Below, in pieces: positions 7,819 through 17,316 of a stretch of 64,000 nucleotides of DNA. Both the position numbers and the translations under genes were made by a program. The stretch is from Maribellus maritimus (GTDB lineage Bacteria > Bacteroidota > Bacteroidia > Bacteroidales > Prolixibacteraceae), in assembly GCF_022267315.1 (NCBI RefSeq), contig NZ_JAIKLE010000003.1, forward strand, positions 62,001-126,000. The letters run 5' to 3'. Below the pieces are notes generated by a model. The model was not told the origin of the DNA and did not search any database. It saw only the letters and a program-made list of their open reading frames with translations. Positions within the stretch are counted from its first letter, which is position 1; each line of letters starts with the position of its first letter.

Positions 7819-9063
7819 ATGACTTATGAAGATTTTGTAAATCAGCCTGAATTTCAGCAAATGCTGGAAGAAGCAAAAGGCCTGAAAGGAAAAATATTTT
7901 CCGATGTAATTGACGATGCCGGAAACCAATATGTGGATTTGGTTCAAGAAGGCGGAGGTGTTCTTGGAATTGCACTTGTTGGCTATACCTACATTCTTGA
8001 AACTGCAGGAATTCGTTTCTTTCATTTGGCAGGAACTTCGGCCGGGGCAATAAACACGCTGGTTTTGGCGGGAATCGACAACATTGAGAAAGCCAAATCG
8101 CAGCAGGTTTTAGATGTACTCGCCAAACAGGATCTATTTGAATTTGTTGATGGCGATCCGGTTTTGAAAGCTATCATGCAAAGGATTATTAACGGTACAC
8201 CTTTCAAAAAAGTACTGGGGAAGCTGTTATGGAATTTCAGAAAGATAAAAAAAGCGCTTTTTATTAACCTGGGATTAAATCCGGGAAAAAAGTTTGAAAG
8301 CTGGCTGGAAACCGTATTGAAAGAGTCGCCAAATAAGATCACAACAATCGGAGAGCTTATTGAAAAAAGAGGGAAAGTATATTTCCCTGAAGGTTTAAGA
8401 CACCGAATTTCGGGACAAGCTCTTACAGACGAATATGTGCACATGCATATTATAACAGCCGACATCACCACACAAACAAAAGTTCAGTTTCCTGCAATGG
8501 CTCACATTTACTGGGGTGATGACATGTGGAAACAGTCGCCCGCAAAGATGGTACGCGCTTCCATGTCAGTGCCTTTCTTTTTTGTTCCTTTTGAAATTGA
8601 CAAAATCCCAAATGCCGGAAAACCTGCAGATGAAGCCTGGGATAAATATGCAAATTACAGCGGAACAATACCTGAAAAAGTAAAATTTGTTGATGGAGGA
8701 ATGATATCAAACTTTCCAATTAACATCTTCCATTCGCCTTCAGGCAGTACGCCCAGAAAACCTACTTTTGGGGTAAAATTAAGTACGTACCGGAATCAGT
8801 ACGCGGATGTAGATGACCTGGGAGGATTTATCGGTTCGATGATTAGCACAATGCGATTTGATGCAGACAATGAATTTCTTATTCAAAACCCTGATTTTGA
8901 AAAATTGATTTGTTACATTGATGCTGACAAAGATTTTAACTGGCTCAATTTTCAAATGAATGATGAAAGAAAAAAACTGCTTTTCCTTTTGGGAGCCCGA
9001 AAAGCACTGCTGTTTCTGAAACAATTTAATTGGGAAGATTACAAAAAACTACGTACCAAATAA
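7819..9063 (+). CDS. Patatin-like phospholipase family protein
   Basis: A 414-residue cytoplasmic-looking serine acyl hydrolase. The oxyanion glycine loop GGGVLG lies at 45-50, the nucleophile Ser74 sits in GTSAG, and the catalytic Asp292 sits in VDGG, so the Ser-Asp dyad of patatins is complete. It is longer than minimal patatins, with an insert of about 100 residues between dyad elements that is rich in basic helices. There is no signal peptide or C-terminal beta-barrel, which argues against an exported type Vd autotransporter. A TATCTTTT sequence at 7773-7780 could be a weak -7 element. Substrate unknown; probably phospholipid or neutral lipid. Confidence 0.88.
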   Translation: MTYEDFVNQPEFQQMLEEAKGLKGKIFSDVIDDAGNQYVDLVQEGGGVLGIALVGYTYILETAGIRFFHLAGTSAGAINTLVLAGIDNIEKAKSQQVLDVLAKQDLFEFVDGDPVLKAIMQRIINGTPFKKVLGKLLWNFRKIKKALFINLGLNPGKKFESWLETVLKESPNKITTIGELIEKRGKVYFPEGLRHRISGQALTDEYVHMHIITADITTQTKVQFPAMAHIYWGDDMWKQSPAKMVRASMSVPFFFVPFEIDKIPNAGKPADEAWDKYANYSGTIPEKVKFVDGGMISNFPINIFHSPSGSTPRKPTFGVKLSTYRNQYADVDDLGGFIGSMISTMRFDADNEFLIQNPDFEKLICYIDADKDFNWLNFQMNDERKKLLFLLGARKALLFLKQFNWEDYKKLRTK

Positions 9064-9101
9064 GAATTTGAACATTTTTGACCGATCGCAAACATTTTAA
9101 C

Positions 9102-9109
9102 TACATTTG
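9102..9109 (+). promoter_or_regulatory. -7 promoter element of the DEAD-box helicase gene
   Basis: TACATTTG matches TAnnTTTG and lies 27 bp before the ATG at 9137. Confidence 0.55.
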
Positions 9110-9136
9110 CATCAGCAAATAAGCTGATGCTCTTTT

Positions 9137-10372
9137 ATGAATTTTAACGAATTAGGAATACACGAAGATTTGCTTGATGCAATATCGTATATGGGTTTTA
9201 AAGAGGCTACTCCAATTCAGGAACAAGCCATTCCCGAGATACTGGATGGAAATGATTTAATTGCCTGTGCACAAACGGGTACCGGAAAAACTGCGGCATT
9301 TTTATTGCCAATATTTGATTTGGTAGCCGATTTACCCGGCGGAGAAACGACTACTCTTATTATTGTCCCAACCCGCGAGCTTGCCATGCAAATCGACCAG
9401 CAGGTGCAGGGAATCGGGTACACCATGGGGATTAACTCCATAGCCATTTACGGAGGTGGCGACGGAGACGACTGGGGGCAGCAAAAACGTGCTTTAACCC
9501 AGGGAGCTGATATCGTAATTGCAACGCCCGGTAAACTTATTTCGCATTTAAATTTGGGCTACGTAAGATTTGATACCATAAAATACCTGATTTTAGACGA
9601 AGCCGACCGAATGCTTGATATCGGTTTTTACGACGATATAGTTAAAATTATTTCCTACCTGCCGAAAAACCGACAGACACTGATGTTCAGTGCAACAATG
9701 GCACCAAAAATCAGATCGCTCGCTTCCAAAATATTAAAAAACCCAAAAGAAATAAATATTGCAATTTCAAAACCTGCCGAGGGAGTTTTGCAGGCCGCCT
9801 ATTTGTGTTACGACACACAAAAAATCAGGTTAATAAATCATTTAATTTCGGAAAACCCCGAATACAATAGCATTCTCATCTTTTGTTCGACCAAAAAAAA
9901 GGTGACAGAACTGGCAATTTCACTAAAAAAGAATGGATTTCAGGCGGAAGGAATTTCATCTGACCTGGAGCAGGAAAAACGCGAACAGGTGCTCCAGGGA
10001 TTTAAGTCAAAACGAACACGTATTTTAGTGGCAACCGATGTTTTAAGTCGTGGTATTGATATAAAAGAAATCAACCTCGTTATAAATTTTGATGTGCCGC
10101 AGGATGCAGAAGACTATGTTCACCGGGTGGGTAGAACAGCGCGTGCCGATGCAACCGGAGTTGCGCTCACTTTGGTAAACGAAAAAGATATGTTTTATTT
10201 CCACCGGATTGAACAGCTGATTGAACGGCAAGTTTTTAAAATCCCAATGCCTGAACAATTTGGAGAAGGTCCGGAATGGAAAACCCCCTCTCAAAAAAAT
10301 AAATCCAAAAAATACAAATACAGAAAGAAAAAGAAAGGGAAAACCGGTTCTTATAAAAACCGAAAAAAGTAA
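9137..10372 (+). CDS. DEAD-box ATP-dependent RNA helicase, RhlE-like
   Basis: All helicase motifs are present: the Q motif (GFKEATPIQEQAIP), Walker A AQTGTGKT at 45-52, PTRELA, the DEAD box starting at Asp154, SAT, and HRVGRTAR in the second RecA domain. The 411-residue protein ends with a lysine- and arginine-rich tail of about 30 residues, typical of RhlE-type enzymes, which bind RNA nonspecifically and help ribosome assembly or mRNA decay. It stands alone with its own promoter. Confidence 0.95.
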   Translation: MNFNELGIHEDLLDAISYMGFKEATPIQEQAIPEILDGNDLIACAQTGTGKTAAFLLPIFDLVADLPGGETTTLIIVPTRELAMQIDQQVQGIGYTMGINSIAIYGGGDGDDWGQQKRALTQGADIVIATPGKLISHLNLGYVRFDTIKYLILDEADRMLDIGFYDDIVKIISYLPKNRQTLMFSATMAPKIRSLASKILKNPKEINIAISKPAEGVLQAAYLCYDTQKIRLINHLISENPEYNSILIFCSTKKKVTELAISLKKNGFQAEGISSDLEQEKREQVLQGFKSKRTRILVATDVLSRGIDIKEINLVINFDVPQDAEDYVHRVGRTARADATGVALTLVNEKDMFYFHRIEQLIERQVFKIPMPEQFGEGPEWKTPSQKNKSKKYKYRKKKKGKTGSYKNRKK

Positions 10373-10435
10373 AGTCGGTAAACGGTTGTAAATTGTATAG
10401 ATTAAAAATAATTCATAACTTATTTTTAATTAAGA

Positions 10436-10443
10436 TAGTTTTG
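10436..10443 (+). promoter_or_regulatory. -7 promoter element of the 10460 gene
   Basis: TAGTTTTG matches TAnnTTTG and lies 16 bp before the ATG at 10460. Confidence 0.5.
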
Positions 10444-10459
10444 CACTAAAACCGGGACA

Positions 10460-11338
10460 ATGAAAACAACAGCAATTCCTTTTTTTGTATTGTTTATCCT
10501 CCTTTCATGTCTCAAAGTTCAGTCACAAAATAAGCTCGATACCTCGATTGTTAGAATTGAGACCAATGATGGCAATTATTTTACTGGAGAAATAGTTGGT
10601 CAGGATTCGCTTAAAGTGTATTTAAAAACACAAAACCTGGGAGAAATTTCCATTTTAAAAAAAGATATTAAGTCGCAGGAGAAATTAAAAATACAACAGG
10701 TAAAAGAAGGAAAAATATGGTTTACCAACCCGCAATCTTCGAGGTATTTCTGGTCGCCAAACGGATATGGGTTACAACAAGGCGAAGGGTATTATCAAAA
10801 CATTTGGGTATTATGGAACCAGTTTTCGTATGGTTTATCCGATAATTTCTCCATTGGCGCCGGCATTATCCCCCTGTTTTTATTTGGAGGGAGCCCCACG
10901 CCGGTATTTCTTACACCAAAAATATCAATTCCCATACATGAGGACCGGTTTAATATCGGAGCAGGAGCACTGTTGGGGACTGTTTTAGGTGAATCGGAAT
11001 CAGGTTTTGGAATTGTATACGGCATTTCTACTTTTGGAACACGCGACAACAACGTGACATTTGGTTTGGGATACGGTTTTGCCGGAGGAGAATGGGCGTC
11101 TTCACCACTAATCAATATTAACGGAATGTTCCGTTTAAGCAGCCGGGGATATTTTATTACCGAAAATTATTTTATCGATGCAGGTGGTGACAGTTTCGTA
11201 ATGGTTTCGCTGGGAGGACGTTGGATAATACAAAAAGCAGCTTTGGATTTTGGATTATTTTTTCCTGTTGCAGATATTGGAGAATTTGTAGTTTTGCCCT
11301 GGCTGGGTTTAACCATACCCTTTGGAAAAACATACTAG
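10460..11338 (+). CDS. Exported protein with SH3-like N-terminus and predicted outer-membrane beta-barrel
   Basis: A 292-residue protein with a signal peptide (about 1-22, ending in VQSQ). Residues about 30-75 (VRIETNDGNYFTGEIVGQ and onward) look like a small beta-rich SH3/LSM-type fold. The remainder is glycine- and aromatic-rich with alternating hydrophobic residues and ends in an aromatic-rich strand (LTIPFGKTY), the pattern of an outer-membrane barrel. I do not recognise a named family. It is followed 37 bp later by a lipoprotein gene on the same strand, possibly co-transcribed. Confidence 0.6.
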   Translation: MKTTAIPFFVLFILLSCLKVQSQNKLDTSIVRIETNDGNYFTGEIVGQDSLKVYLKTQNLGEISILKKDIKSQEKLKIQQVKEGKIWFTNPQSSRYFWSPNGYGLQQGEGYYQNIWVLWNQFSYGLSDNFSIGAGIIPLFLFGGSPTPVFLTPKISIPIHEDRFNIGAGALLGTVLGESESGFGIVYGISTFGTRDNNVTFGLGYGFAGGEWASSPLININGMFRLSSRGYFITENYFIDAGGDSFVMVSLGGRWIIQKAALDFGLFFPVADIGEFVVLPWLGLTIPFGKTY

Positions 11339-11375
11339 CCGATCCTGTTGTTTACTTTAAAGATAACTCGATTGA

Positions 11376-13115
11376 ATGAAACAAACGTATTTGCTTCTTT
11401 TTACTACTATACTTTTCTTTTTTGCTTGTAAGCAGGAGGAAAAAAAACAATTGGAAATTTATGGATGGAATATCCTCACCGATCACACTCCTACTGCATT
11501 GCATACACTCGAAGCAAGCGCAAATTATAAAGTAAACCAGTTACAGTTGTCATACGACATTTGTCACGAACTGAGAGATGTAAAACATCAATGGAACCGA
11601 AATATTGTAAATAACTTAACAGAAAAGGCCCACGAAACAGGAATAAATGAAGTATTGGTTTGGGACCACGCTTTATATGATTTAAAATACTACCCGGAAA
11701 GATTTACGATAAACGGAAAAATTAATCTTGATAAGCGTGATTTTTGGGAGTGGATCATCGAAGACTACGAAAAAATGCTGAATAAAATTCCTGATATTGA
11801 TGGCATTGTACTTACCTTAAATGATACAGAAACAAAGATCGAAAATCAGCATTCAGAAGTGTTAAACACACCGGAGGAAAAGCTGGCAACTTTTGTCGAC
11901 TCCTTGGCAGGTTTAATTGTAGAACAAAGAAATCTGAAACTGTATCTCCGCTATCCAGTTCATTCAGAAAAAGAAGTGGAAACCCTGCTTTCTTTCCTTG
12001 AGCAAATAAAAACACCCGGTATAAAATTTATAGCCAACAGCCTGCCGGGAGATTTTTTAATTAATCAGCAATATTCAGCTTGGGTGGAAAAAATCCCAAT
12101 ACCGGTTTTGATCGACTTCGACTGCGTTCATGTAAATGAAGGACAAGGTATAGTAGCCAGCGTTTTTACCGACCTTCATCTCAAACTGTGGAAATCTTAT
12201 CAGGCAATGCCCAATGTTGTAGGTTTCTCGCTGCGAACGGATCGATTGGGCAAAAGCTCAATTTTGGGCCGCCCTTCAGAAATTAATCTGTTTACCGTTT
12301 ATGCTGCTCTCCAAAATCCTGAAATTGAAACAGATTCGGTCATTTTAAATTTTCTGTACAAAAACTACGATTCGCTGGCTGTGCCTTATTTTTATGATGC
12401 TTTTAAACTGGCGCCTGAGATTATTATGTCTTCATTTTACACACTTGGAATAAATACAAGCGAGCAATCAGAAATTAATTTTAGTTACCAACCATCATTC
12501 ATTCACAAAATCACCCTTGGAGAATCTGAAGATGCCAGGATAGAAATCGGCCATGGTGTAAACCAAAGTTTTCATTACTGGAGCGACATTGTTAACCACC
12601 TTGCTCCTGCGGAATATAAAAACCCGGAAAATGGCATATTATCTTCTCTTCAGGAAGTTGAAGCCGGTAATTGGCTGCAACCGGAAGAACGGATAGACAC
12701 AACTTATTTAAATTACATTCTGACTGAAAAAAAATACGCAATAAACCAGGCTTTTGAAGCAATCTCTAAGGTAAATATGGCAAAACCATATTGCAAGAAC
12801 TCAAGAACGTTTAACCGTATTTACCATACTTTTAACCGCACGCTTTTAACTGCAAAACTCCGAAAGGCTTATGCTCAGGTGTATTATGCCAACAGAATTT
12901 GGAACCGAGGGGAAGAATTTCAAAACGAGAAACTGGCATCCCTGATTAAAGATGGAGTGACCGAGATACAAATTACATCCGAAGACATAAAAAGATACCG
13001 GAGAAAAGGTCCCACCGGGCAGTACAATTGGGCAGAAGATGCAGAAACAGCAATGAATTTGGTTCAAAAAATAAAAAATTCAGACATTTGGCAAGATATT
13101 TCAGAAGAATTATAA
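11376..13115 (+). CDS. Lipoprotein of unknown function, possibly a TIM-barrel glycoside hydrolase
   Basis: A 579-residue protein with a lipoprotein signal (lipobox FFACK, Cys at about 18), so anchored to a membrane facing the periplasm or surface. The middle contains segments typical of (beta/alpha)8 hydrolases, such as DIDGIVLTLNDTETK, LKLYLRYPVH, IPVLIDFDCVHV and VVGFSLRTDR, with acidic residues at strand ends, and it faintly recalls alpha-glucuronidase-like enzymes. I cannot assign a family or catalytic pair with confidence. The last third (YRRKGPTGQYNWAEDA) is helical. A broken gene starts at its stop codon. Confidence 0.5.
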   Translation: MKQTYLLLFTTILFFFACKQEEKKQLEIYGWNILTDHTPTALHTLEASANYKVNQLQLSYDICHELRDVKHQWNRNIVNNLTEKAHETGINEVLVWDHALYDLKYYPERFTINGKINLDKRDFWEWIIEDYEKMLNKIPDIDGIVLTLNDTETKIENQHSEVLNTPEEKLATFVDSLAGLIVEQRNLKLYLRYPVHSEKEVETLLSFLEQIKTPGIKFIANSLPGDFLINQQYSAWVEKIPIPVLIDFDCVHVNEGQGIVASVFTDLHLKLWKSYQAMPNVVGFSLRTDRLGKSSILGRPSEINLFTVYAALQNPEIETDSVILNFLYKNYDSLAVPYFYDAFKLAPEIIMSSFYTLGINTSEQSEINFSYQPSFIHKITLGESEDARIEIGHGVNQSFHYWSDIVNHLAPAEYKNPENGILSSLQEVEAGNWLQPEERIDTTYLNYILTEKKYAINQAFEAISKVNMAKPYCKNSRTFNRIYHTFNRTLLTAKLRKAYAQVYYANRIWNRGEEFQNEKLASLIKDGVTEIQITSEDIKRYRRKGPTGQYNWAEDAETAMNLVQKIKNSDIWQDISEEL

Positions 13116-13646
13116 AAAATATTTACTCTTTTTTGTCTTTCTCACTGTCTTTATGTTTGATGGATTTACACAGGAAAATCCTTTACAAAAACTCAGTTTT
13201 CTAATCGGGAACTGGGAAGGTACTGGTTCAGGATTTAACGCTTCAAAATCAGTTATTCACTCTGACTTTAATGGGTTTTAGACAATAATTTCATCGAAGT
13301 TAAAAACCATTCCGAATTTGGACCAACATCTCAAGGTTCAAAGGGTGAAATTCATGACGACCGGGGAATAATTAGCTTTGACAAGGAAAAGAATGTTTAT
13401 GTTTCTCGTCAGTTTCATAACGAAGGATATTACAACCTGTACATTTTTAACGATTCACTTTCAACCAAAAGAACATTTGTTTTTGAGACCGAATTTGTAG
13501 AAAATTTCGTACCCTGAGGGTGGGCCCGTTTTACCATCAATGTAAAAAACGACTTTGAAATTGAAACGGTTTTTGACGTAGGTTTTCCGGAAAAGGAAAA
13601 GGCCTGTTTGGGCACAAACCAAGTAAAAAGAAAAGAGTACCAATAA
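13111..13646 (+). pseudogene. Disrupted FABP-like/heme-binding beta-barrel (DUF1794-type) gene
   Basis: Frame 1 from about 13111 encodes a signal-like start and then LSFLIGNWEGTGSGFN, stopping at TAG 13279-13281. The reading continues in the next frame from GAC at 13281 as DNNFIEVKNHSEFGP, RQFHNEGYYNLYIF and FVFETEFVENF, meets TGA at 13515-13517, then continues GWARFTINVKNDFEIE to TAA at 13644-13646. Adding one T to the TTTT run at 13276-13279 restores FLDNNF across the break. The pattern (WEG...G, EV.N, R.FH.EG..N.Y, FE.E..EN..P.GW.AR) is that of small FABP-like or nitrobindin-like barrels. Two lesions suggest a decayed gene, or two sequencing errors. Confidence 0.7.
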
Positions 13647-13716
13647 ATAGAGCACCTGTCTCCTGCCGGAAACCGATACTCTATAATTACATTGAAAAAT
13701 ATTCAAAAGCTCTCAA

Positions 13717-15006
13717 TCAGTTCTTTTTAATAGTCACTTTAATAAGCTGCTCAGCTGTTGGCCACAAAAATCCATCATCCACGTTCTCCAAAAGCTGAAC
13801 AACGTTTGCTTCTTCTGAATCTTCAGGTCCTTTTGCTCCCGGATATTCGTTCACTTCAGTTCCTGCATCGTATAGTTCTACGAAATGCGTAATGTCTTTT
13901 TCTGATGCACCATTGGAAAGTTTAATTCCTTTATCTCCGGCAGAAAAGAATACATCGTTCGAAGCACCCAGCATTGTCGCGAGACTCAGGGACTGGCCAA
14001 CCCCTCCTTCAATGGAAAATATATATTTCTGTCCCGGGAAAATTGGTCCGTTTTCTGAACTTCCAAATGGCGTTGCCTGAATTCCCGTCTCAAATCCTTC
14101 TGCAGTAAGCGATTCGAACAACGGCCCGGGATTTCCGGTTTCTGCGAGAATTTCAAGTCCCCATCCGTAGTCAGGATCCCTTGTTGTAAATACAGGCATA
14201 TCTTTTTTATCGTGTAATACCCAAAGAACCGGTGCAATGGGTGAAACATAACCGCTATGCATATCAAGATAAGAACTCAATACTCCGGGATTTCCGGTTT
14301 CGGCAACGTCTTCAAGTCCTTGTCCGTAATCCATCTCACCTTGTGTAAAAATTGGACTCTGATCCGCAAAATGTACGACCCAAACAATAGGTGAAACCGG
14401 AGTTTTGCTACTTTCCAGATTTTCAACAGTAACCGTAAACAGACTGTTACCTTCATAGTCCAGTGTAAGCTTTAAGTTTGTCTCAACAGTTCCGTAATCA
14501 AAACCATCACCAACCGCTGACATAAGCTGGATCATGCCATCAGTAACATTTGCACCATCATGTGGGTTATCCATCCCCGGCTCCTGATTCTCTTCTGTTC
14601 CTGCATCCCAAAGCATTAACATGGAAGTGATATCTCCGGTTACCGGGGTATCTTCATCGTAAAGGTCTATTCCCATGTCGCCAAACGCAAAAAATCCATC
14701 GTTCGACCAACCGTACATGGTTGCAATCGACAATTTATGCTGTGGTCCGGCATGAAAAGAAAACTTATACAAATCACCCGGAAGTGCAGGCCCCGGAGAA
14801 TCTTTCCCTTCCGGAATAGCTTGCACTCCGGATTCAAAATAGTCATAGGGTGTCGAAATATTCTCAACAGTTACTGTGTATGTACCCGTAGGTTTTGCTC
14901 CTTTTAACACAGGATCTGAGATACCCGCTGTAAAATCATCTTTTTTACACTGTGTAAACACCAGTGCAAACAGTGCTAAACTCATTAATAAACGTAATAC
15001 TTTCAT
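13717..15006 (-). CDS. Spondin_N domain lipoprotein
   Basis: The signal peptide ends in a lipobox (VFTQCKKDD). The rest consists of two spondin-N-like domains, the first beginning TVTVENISTPYDYFESG and the second beginning within LTAEGFETGIQATPFG; each has the motif (K/Q)(Y/F)xFSxxxG(P/V)xxxLSxATM and the acidic EL(Y/W)DAGTE segment. A third related unit in the middle contains a near-duplicate pair ending VAETGNPG and LAETGNPG, so the gene grew by internal duplication. In animals spondin-N is an extracellular matrix module; in bacteria it is found in secreted or lipid-anchored proteins of unknown role. I chose the ATG at 15006 (MKVLRLL); an ATG at 15012 adds two residues. Confidence 0.8.
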   Translation of the reverse strand: MKVLRLLMSLALFALVFTQCKKDDFTAGISDPVLKGAKPTGTYTVTVENISTPYDYFESGVQAIPEGKDSPGPALPGDLYKFSFHAGPQHKLSIATMYGWSNDGFFAFGDMGIDLYDEDTPVTGDITSMLMLWDAGTEENQEPGMDNPHDGANVTDGMIQLMSAVGDGFDYGTVETNLKLTLDYEGNSLFTVTVENLESSKTPVSPIVWVVHFADQSPIFTQGEMDYGQGLEDVAETGNPGVLSSYLDMHSGYVSPIAPVLWVLHDKKDMPVFTTRDPDYGWGLEILAETGNPGPLFESLTAEGFETGIQATPFGSSENGPIFPGQKYIFSIEGGVGQSLSLATMLGASNDVFFSAGDKGIKLSNGASEKDITHFVELYDAGTEVNEYPGAKGPEDSEEANVVQLLENVDDGFLWPTAEQLIKVTIKKN

Positions 15007-15171
15007 AATCATATTTTTGTGTGAATAAACTGATTCAAAGTTCCTTATAAAGTATCACAGAATGTTCACAAAGGTTTCAAGTTTTCATAAAGGTTTTATT
15101 GTAACGTATTGATTTTGATTCATAAATCAATCATTTTTCGTCCGGTTTTTGACAATTGAATTTTATCTTTC

Positions 15172-15179
15172 TACTTTTG
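15172..15179 (+). promoter_or_regulatory. -7 promoter element of mnmA
   Basis: TACTTTTG matches TAnnTTTG, 5 bp before the ATG at 15184. A TTTG in GTTTTTGAC about 19 bp upstream fits the -33 element. The mRNA would be nearly leaderless. Confidence 0.6.
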
Positions 15180-15183
15180 CGCC

Positions 15184-16362
15184 ATGAAACGCGTAGTAGT
15201 AGGATTGTCTGGTGGGGTTGATTCAAGTGTTGCTGCTTATTTGCTAAAACAGCAGGGCTATGATGTAGTTGCCCTTTTTATGGTAAACTGGCACGAGCGT
15301 ATTGGGGCAATAACCAGTGCATGCACCTGGGAAGAAGATGCTTTAATTGCCAAAATGGTAGCCAAAAAACTGGATATCCCTTTTCATATTGTTGATTTAA
15401 GCAAAGATTATAAAAAACGCGTAGTAGACTATATGTTTGCGGAGTATCAGGCTGGAAGAACACCCAATCCGGATGTGCTTTGCAACCGCGAAATAAAATT
15501 TGATACTTTTCTGGAAGAGGCACTGAAATTTGATGCTGATTTTGTAGCTACCGGACATTATTGCAGAAAAAATGAGCTGGAGGTGAATGGAGAAATCATC
15601 CAACAGCTTTTGGCGGGCAAAGACCCGAATAAAGACCAAAGTTACTTTTTGTGTCAACTAAATCAGGAACAACTCTCTAAGGCAATGTTTCCAATTGGAG
15701 ACCTGCTAAAACCTGAAGTCCGGAAAATTGCCAAAGAACAAAACCTGCCTACTGCAGAAAGAAAAGATTCTCAGGGAATCTGTTTTGTAGGAAAAGTAGA
15801 TTTACCGACATTCCTTCAGCAACAATTGCAACCCAAAGCGGGAAACATAATTGAAGTTCCTGCCCGTTTTATGGAAAAGAAAAAACAAATTGAATTAACG
15901 GAAGATAATTACCGCAAATTTTGTTTTACTTATCCTTATAAACCCTGGAATGGAAAAGTAATAGGCGAACACCAGGGAGCACACTTTTATACCATTGGCC
16001 AACGTAAAGGGTTGAACATTGGTGGGCACAAAGAACCACTTTTTGTTATCGGAACAGATGTACAACGCAATATTATTTATGTAGGTGAAGGGCAAAATCA
16101 CCCGGGGCTTTTTCGCTCCGGATTGTTTGTTGCAGCAAAAGATATGCATTGGATTCGCCGCGACTTAAAAATGAATATTGGGGAAAAAAGAGAATTTGAC
16201 ATCCGTATACGTTACCGGCAACCTCTGGAAAAAGGGTCGATACACATAAAAGAAGAAGGTGCTTATTTTCTTTTTGAAAAAGAACAACGGGGAATTACCT
16301 CGGGGCAGTTTGCAGCCTGGTATTTGGGAGACGAGTTAATCGGGTCAGGAGTAATCACATAA
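15184..16362 (+). CDS. mnmA: tRNA-specific 2-thiouridylase MnmA
   Basis: MnmA puts sulfur on carbon 2 of wobble U34 in Lys, Glu and Gln tRNAs, using ATP and a sulfur relay. The 392-residue protein has the PP-loop SGGVDSS at 9-15, the active-site cysteines Cys100 (PDVLCNREIKF) and Cys200 (SQGICFVG), and the C-terminal GQRKGLNIGG segment. It is slightly longer than the usual 360-370 residues because of inserts in the central and C-terminal domains. It has a clear promoter just upstream and is followed after a short repeat by yicC, gmk and nadD. Confidence 0.96.
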   Translation: MKRVVVGLSGGVDSSVAAYLLKQQGYDVVALFMVNWHERIGAITSACTWEEDALIAKMVAKKLDIPFHIVDLSKDYKKRVVDYMFAEYQAGRTPNPDVLCNREIKFDTFLEEALKFDADFVATGHYCRKNELEVNGEIIQQLLAGKDPNKDQSYFLCQLNQEQLSKAMFPIGDLLKPEVRKIAKEQNLPTAERKDSQGICFVGKVDLPTFLQQQLQPKAGNIIEVPARFMEKKKQIELTEDNYRKFCFTYPYKPWNGKVIGEHQGAHFYTIGQRKGLNIGGHKEPLFVIGTDVQRNIIYVGEGQNHPGLFRSGLFVAAKDMHWIRRDLKMNIGEKREFDIRIRYRQPLEKGSIHIKEEGAYFLFEKEQRGITSGQFAAWYLGDELIGSGVIT

Positions 16363-16374
16363 ATTTACAGAAAA

Positions 16375-16402
16375 CTTCCGGCTTCCGGCTTCCGACTTCC
16401 AA
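16375..16402. repeat. Four-copy 7-bp tandem repeat (CTTCCGG)
   Basis: CTTCCGG, CTTCCGG, CTTCCGA and CTTCCAA follow one another directly, between the mnmA stop and yicC. No hairpin or T tract accompanies them. Confidence 0.8.
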
Positions 16403-16434
16403 CTTTATATTAAATTAGCAAAAATTAATTTGAC

Positions 16435-17310
16435 ATGATTAAATCTATGACCGGCTTTGGAAAAGCCGAATTCGAGGTAAACAACAAAAAAATTACAATC
16501 GAAATAAAGTCGCTGAACAGCAAGCAAATCGATATAAATACCAGGACACCGGCACTTTATCGTGAGAAAGACATCATTATCCGCAAAATGATTTCAGAAA
16601 AGTTGGTCCGAGGGAAAGTTGATTTTAATATCTATGTGGAAAATTTAGGTGAAGAGTCCAATTCAAAAATAAACGAACCGATTTTAAAAGGATACTTTAA
16701 TCATCTAAAACAAATCAGTACAGAGTTGGGCGTTGAGACCGATTTCCATGCTCTTCACACAGTGCTGCGTTTGCCTGACGTGGTAAAAACCGAATATGAA
16801 ACGCTGGATGAACAGGAATGGGAAACCATCCGGAAGAACATTTACAAAGCATTGGAAGACATTGACAGTTTCAGAATTCAGGAAGGAGCGGCATTGTTAA
16901 ACGATATTTCGGGGAATATCTCCAACATTCAGAGTCTTTTAGCTCAGGTTGAACCATTTGAACAGCAAAGAATGGAAACAATAAAAAACCGGTTGACAGA
17001 CAGTCTTGAAAGCTTAAAACTGAACGGAAACGTGGACGAAAACCGGTTTGAACAGGAACTGATTTTTTATCTTGAAAAACTGGATATCAACGAAGAAAAA
17101 GTAAGGCTGGCCAACCATTGCAGTTATTTCAAGGAAACATTGGAAGAAGAGTTAAGTACGGGTAAAAAACTGGGATTTATTTCTCAGGAAATTGGCCGGG
17201 AAATTAATACGATTGGGTCAAAAGCCAATGAAAAAAATATCCAGCGGATTGTTGTTCAAATGAAAGACCACCTGGAACGTGTTAAAGAACAACTTTTAAA
17301 TATTTTATAG
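16435..17310 (+). CDS. yicC: YicC/YloC family endoribonuclease
   Basis: A 291-residue protein beginning with the family hallmark MIKSMTGFGKAE and ending with the conserved segment GKKLGFISQEIGREINTIGSKAN. Members are RNases that influence small-RNA and mRNA turnover. The gene ends 6 bp before gmk, the conserved yicC-gmk arrangement seen in many bacteria. Confidence 0.93.
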   Translation: MIKSMTGFGKAEFEVNNKKITIEIKSLNSKQIDINTRTPALYREKDIIIRKMISEKLVRGKVDFNIYVENLGEESNSKINEPILKGYFNHLKQISTELGVETDFHALHTVLRLPDVVKTEYETLDEQEWETIRKNIYKALEDIDSFRIQEGAALLNDISGNISNIQSLLAQVEPFEQQRMETIKNRLTDSLESLKLNGNVDENRFEQELIFYLEKLDINEEKVRLANHCSYFKETLEEELSTGKKLGFISQEIGREINTIGSKANEKNIQRIVVQMKDHLERVKEQLLNIL

Positions 17311-17316
17311 TAAAAT

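Noticed and set aside
8022-8471. 149-codon minus-strand open frame opposite the patatin gene
   Set aside because: Shadow of the patatin coding frame; no start context or family.
16375-16402. CTTCCGG tandem repeats as a CRISPR or attachment site
   Set aside because: Units are only 7 bp with no spacers, and no integrase or cas gene is present; treated as a simple tandem repeat.
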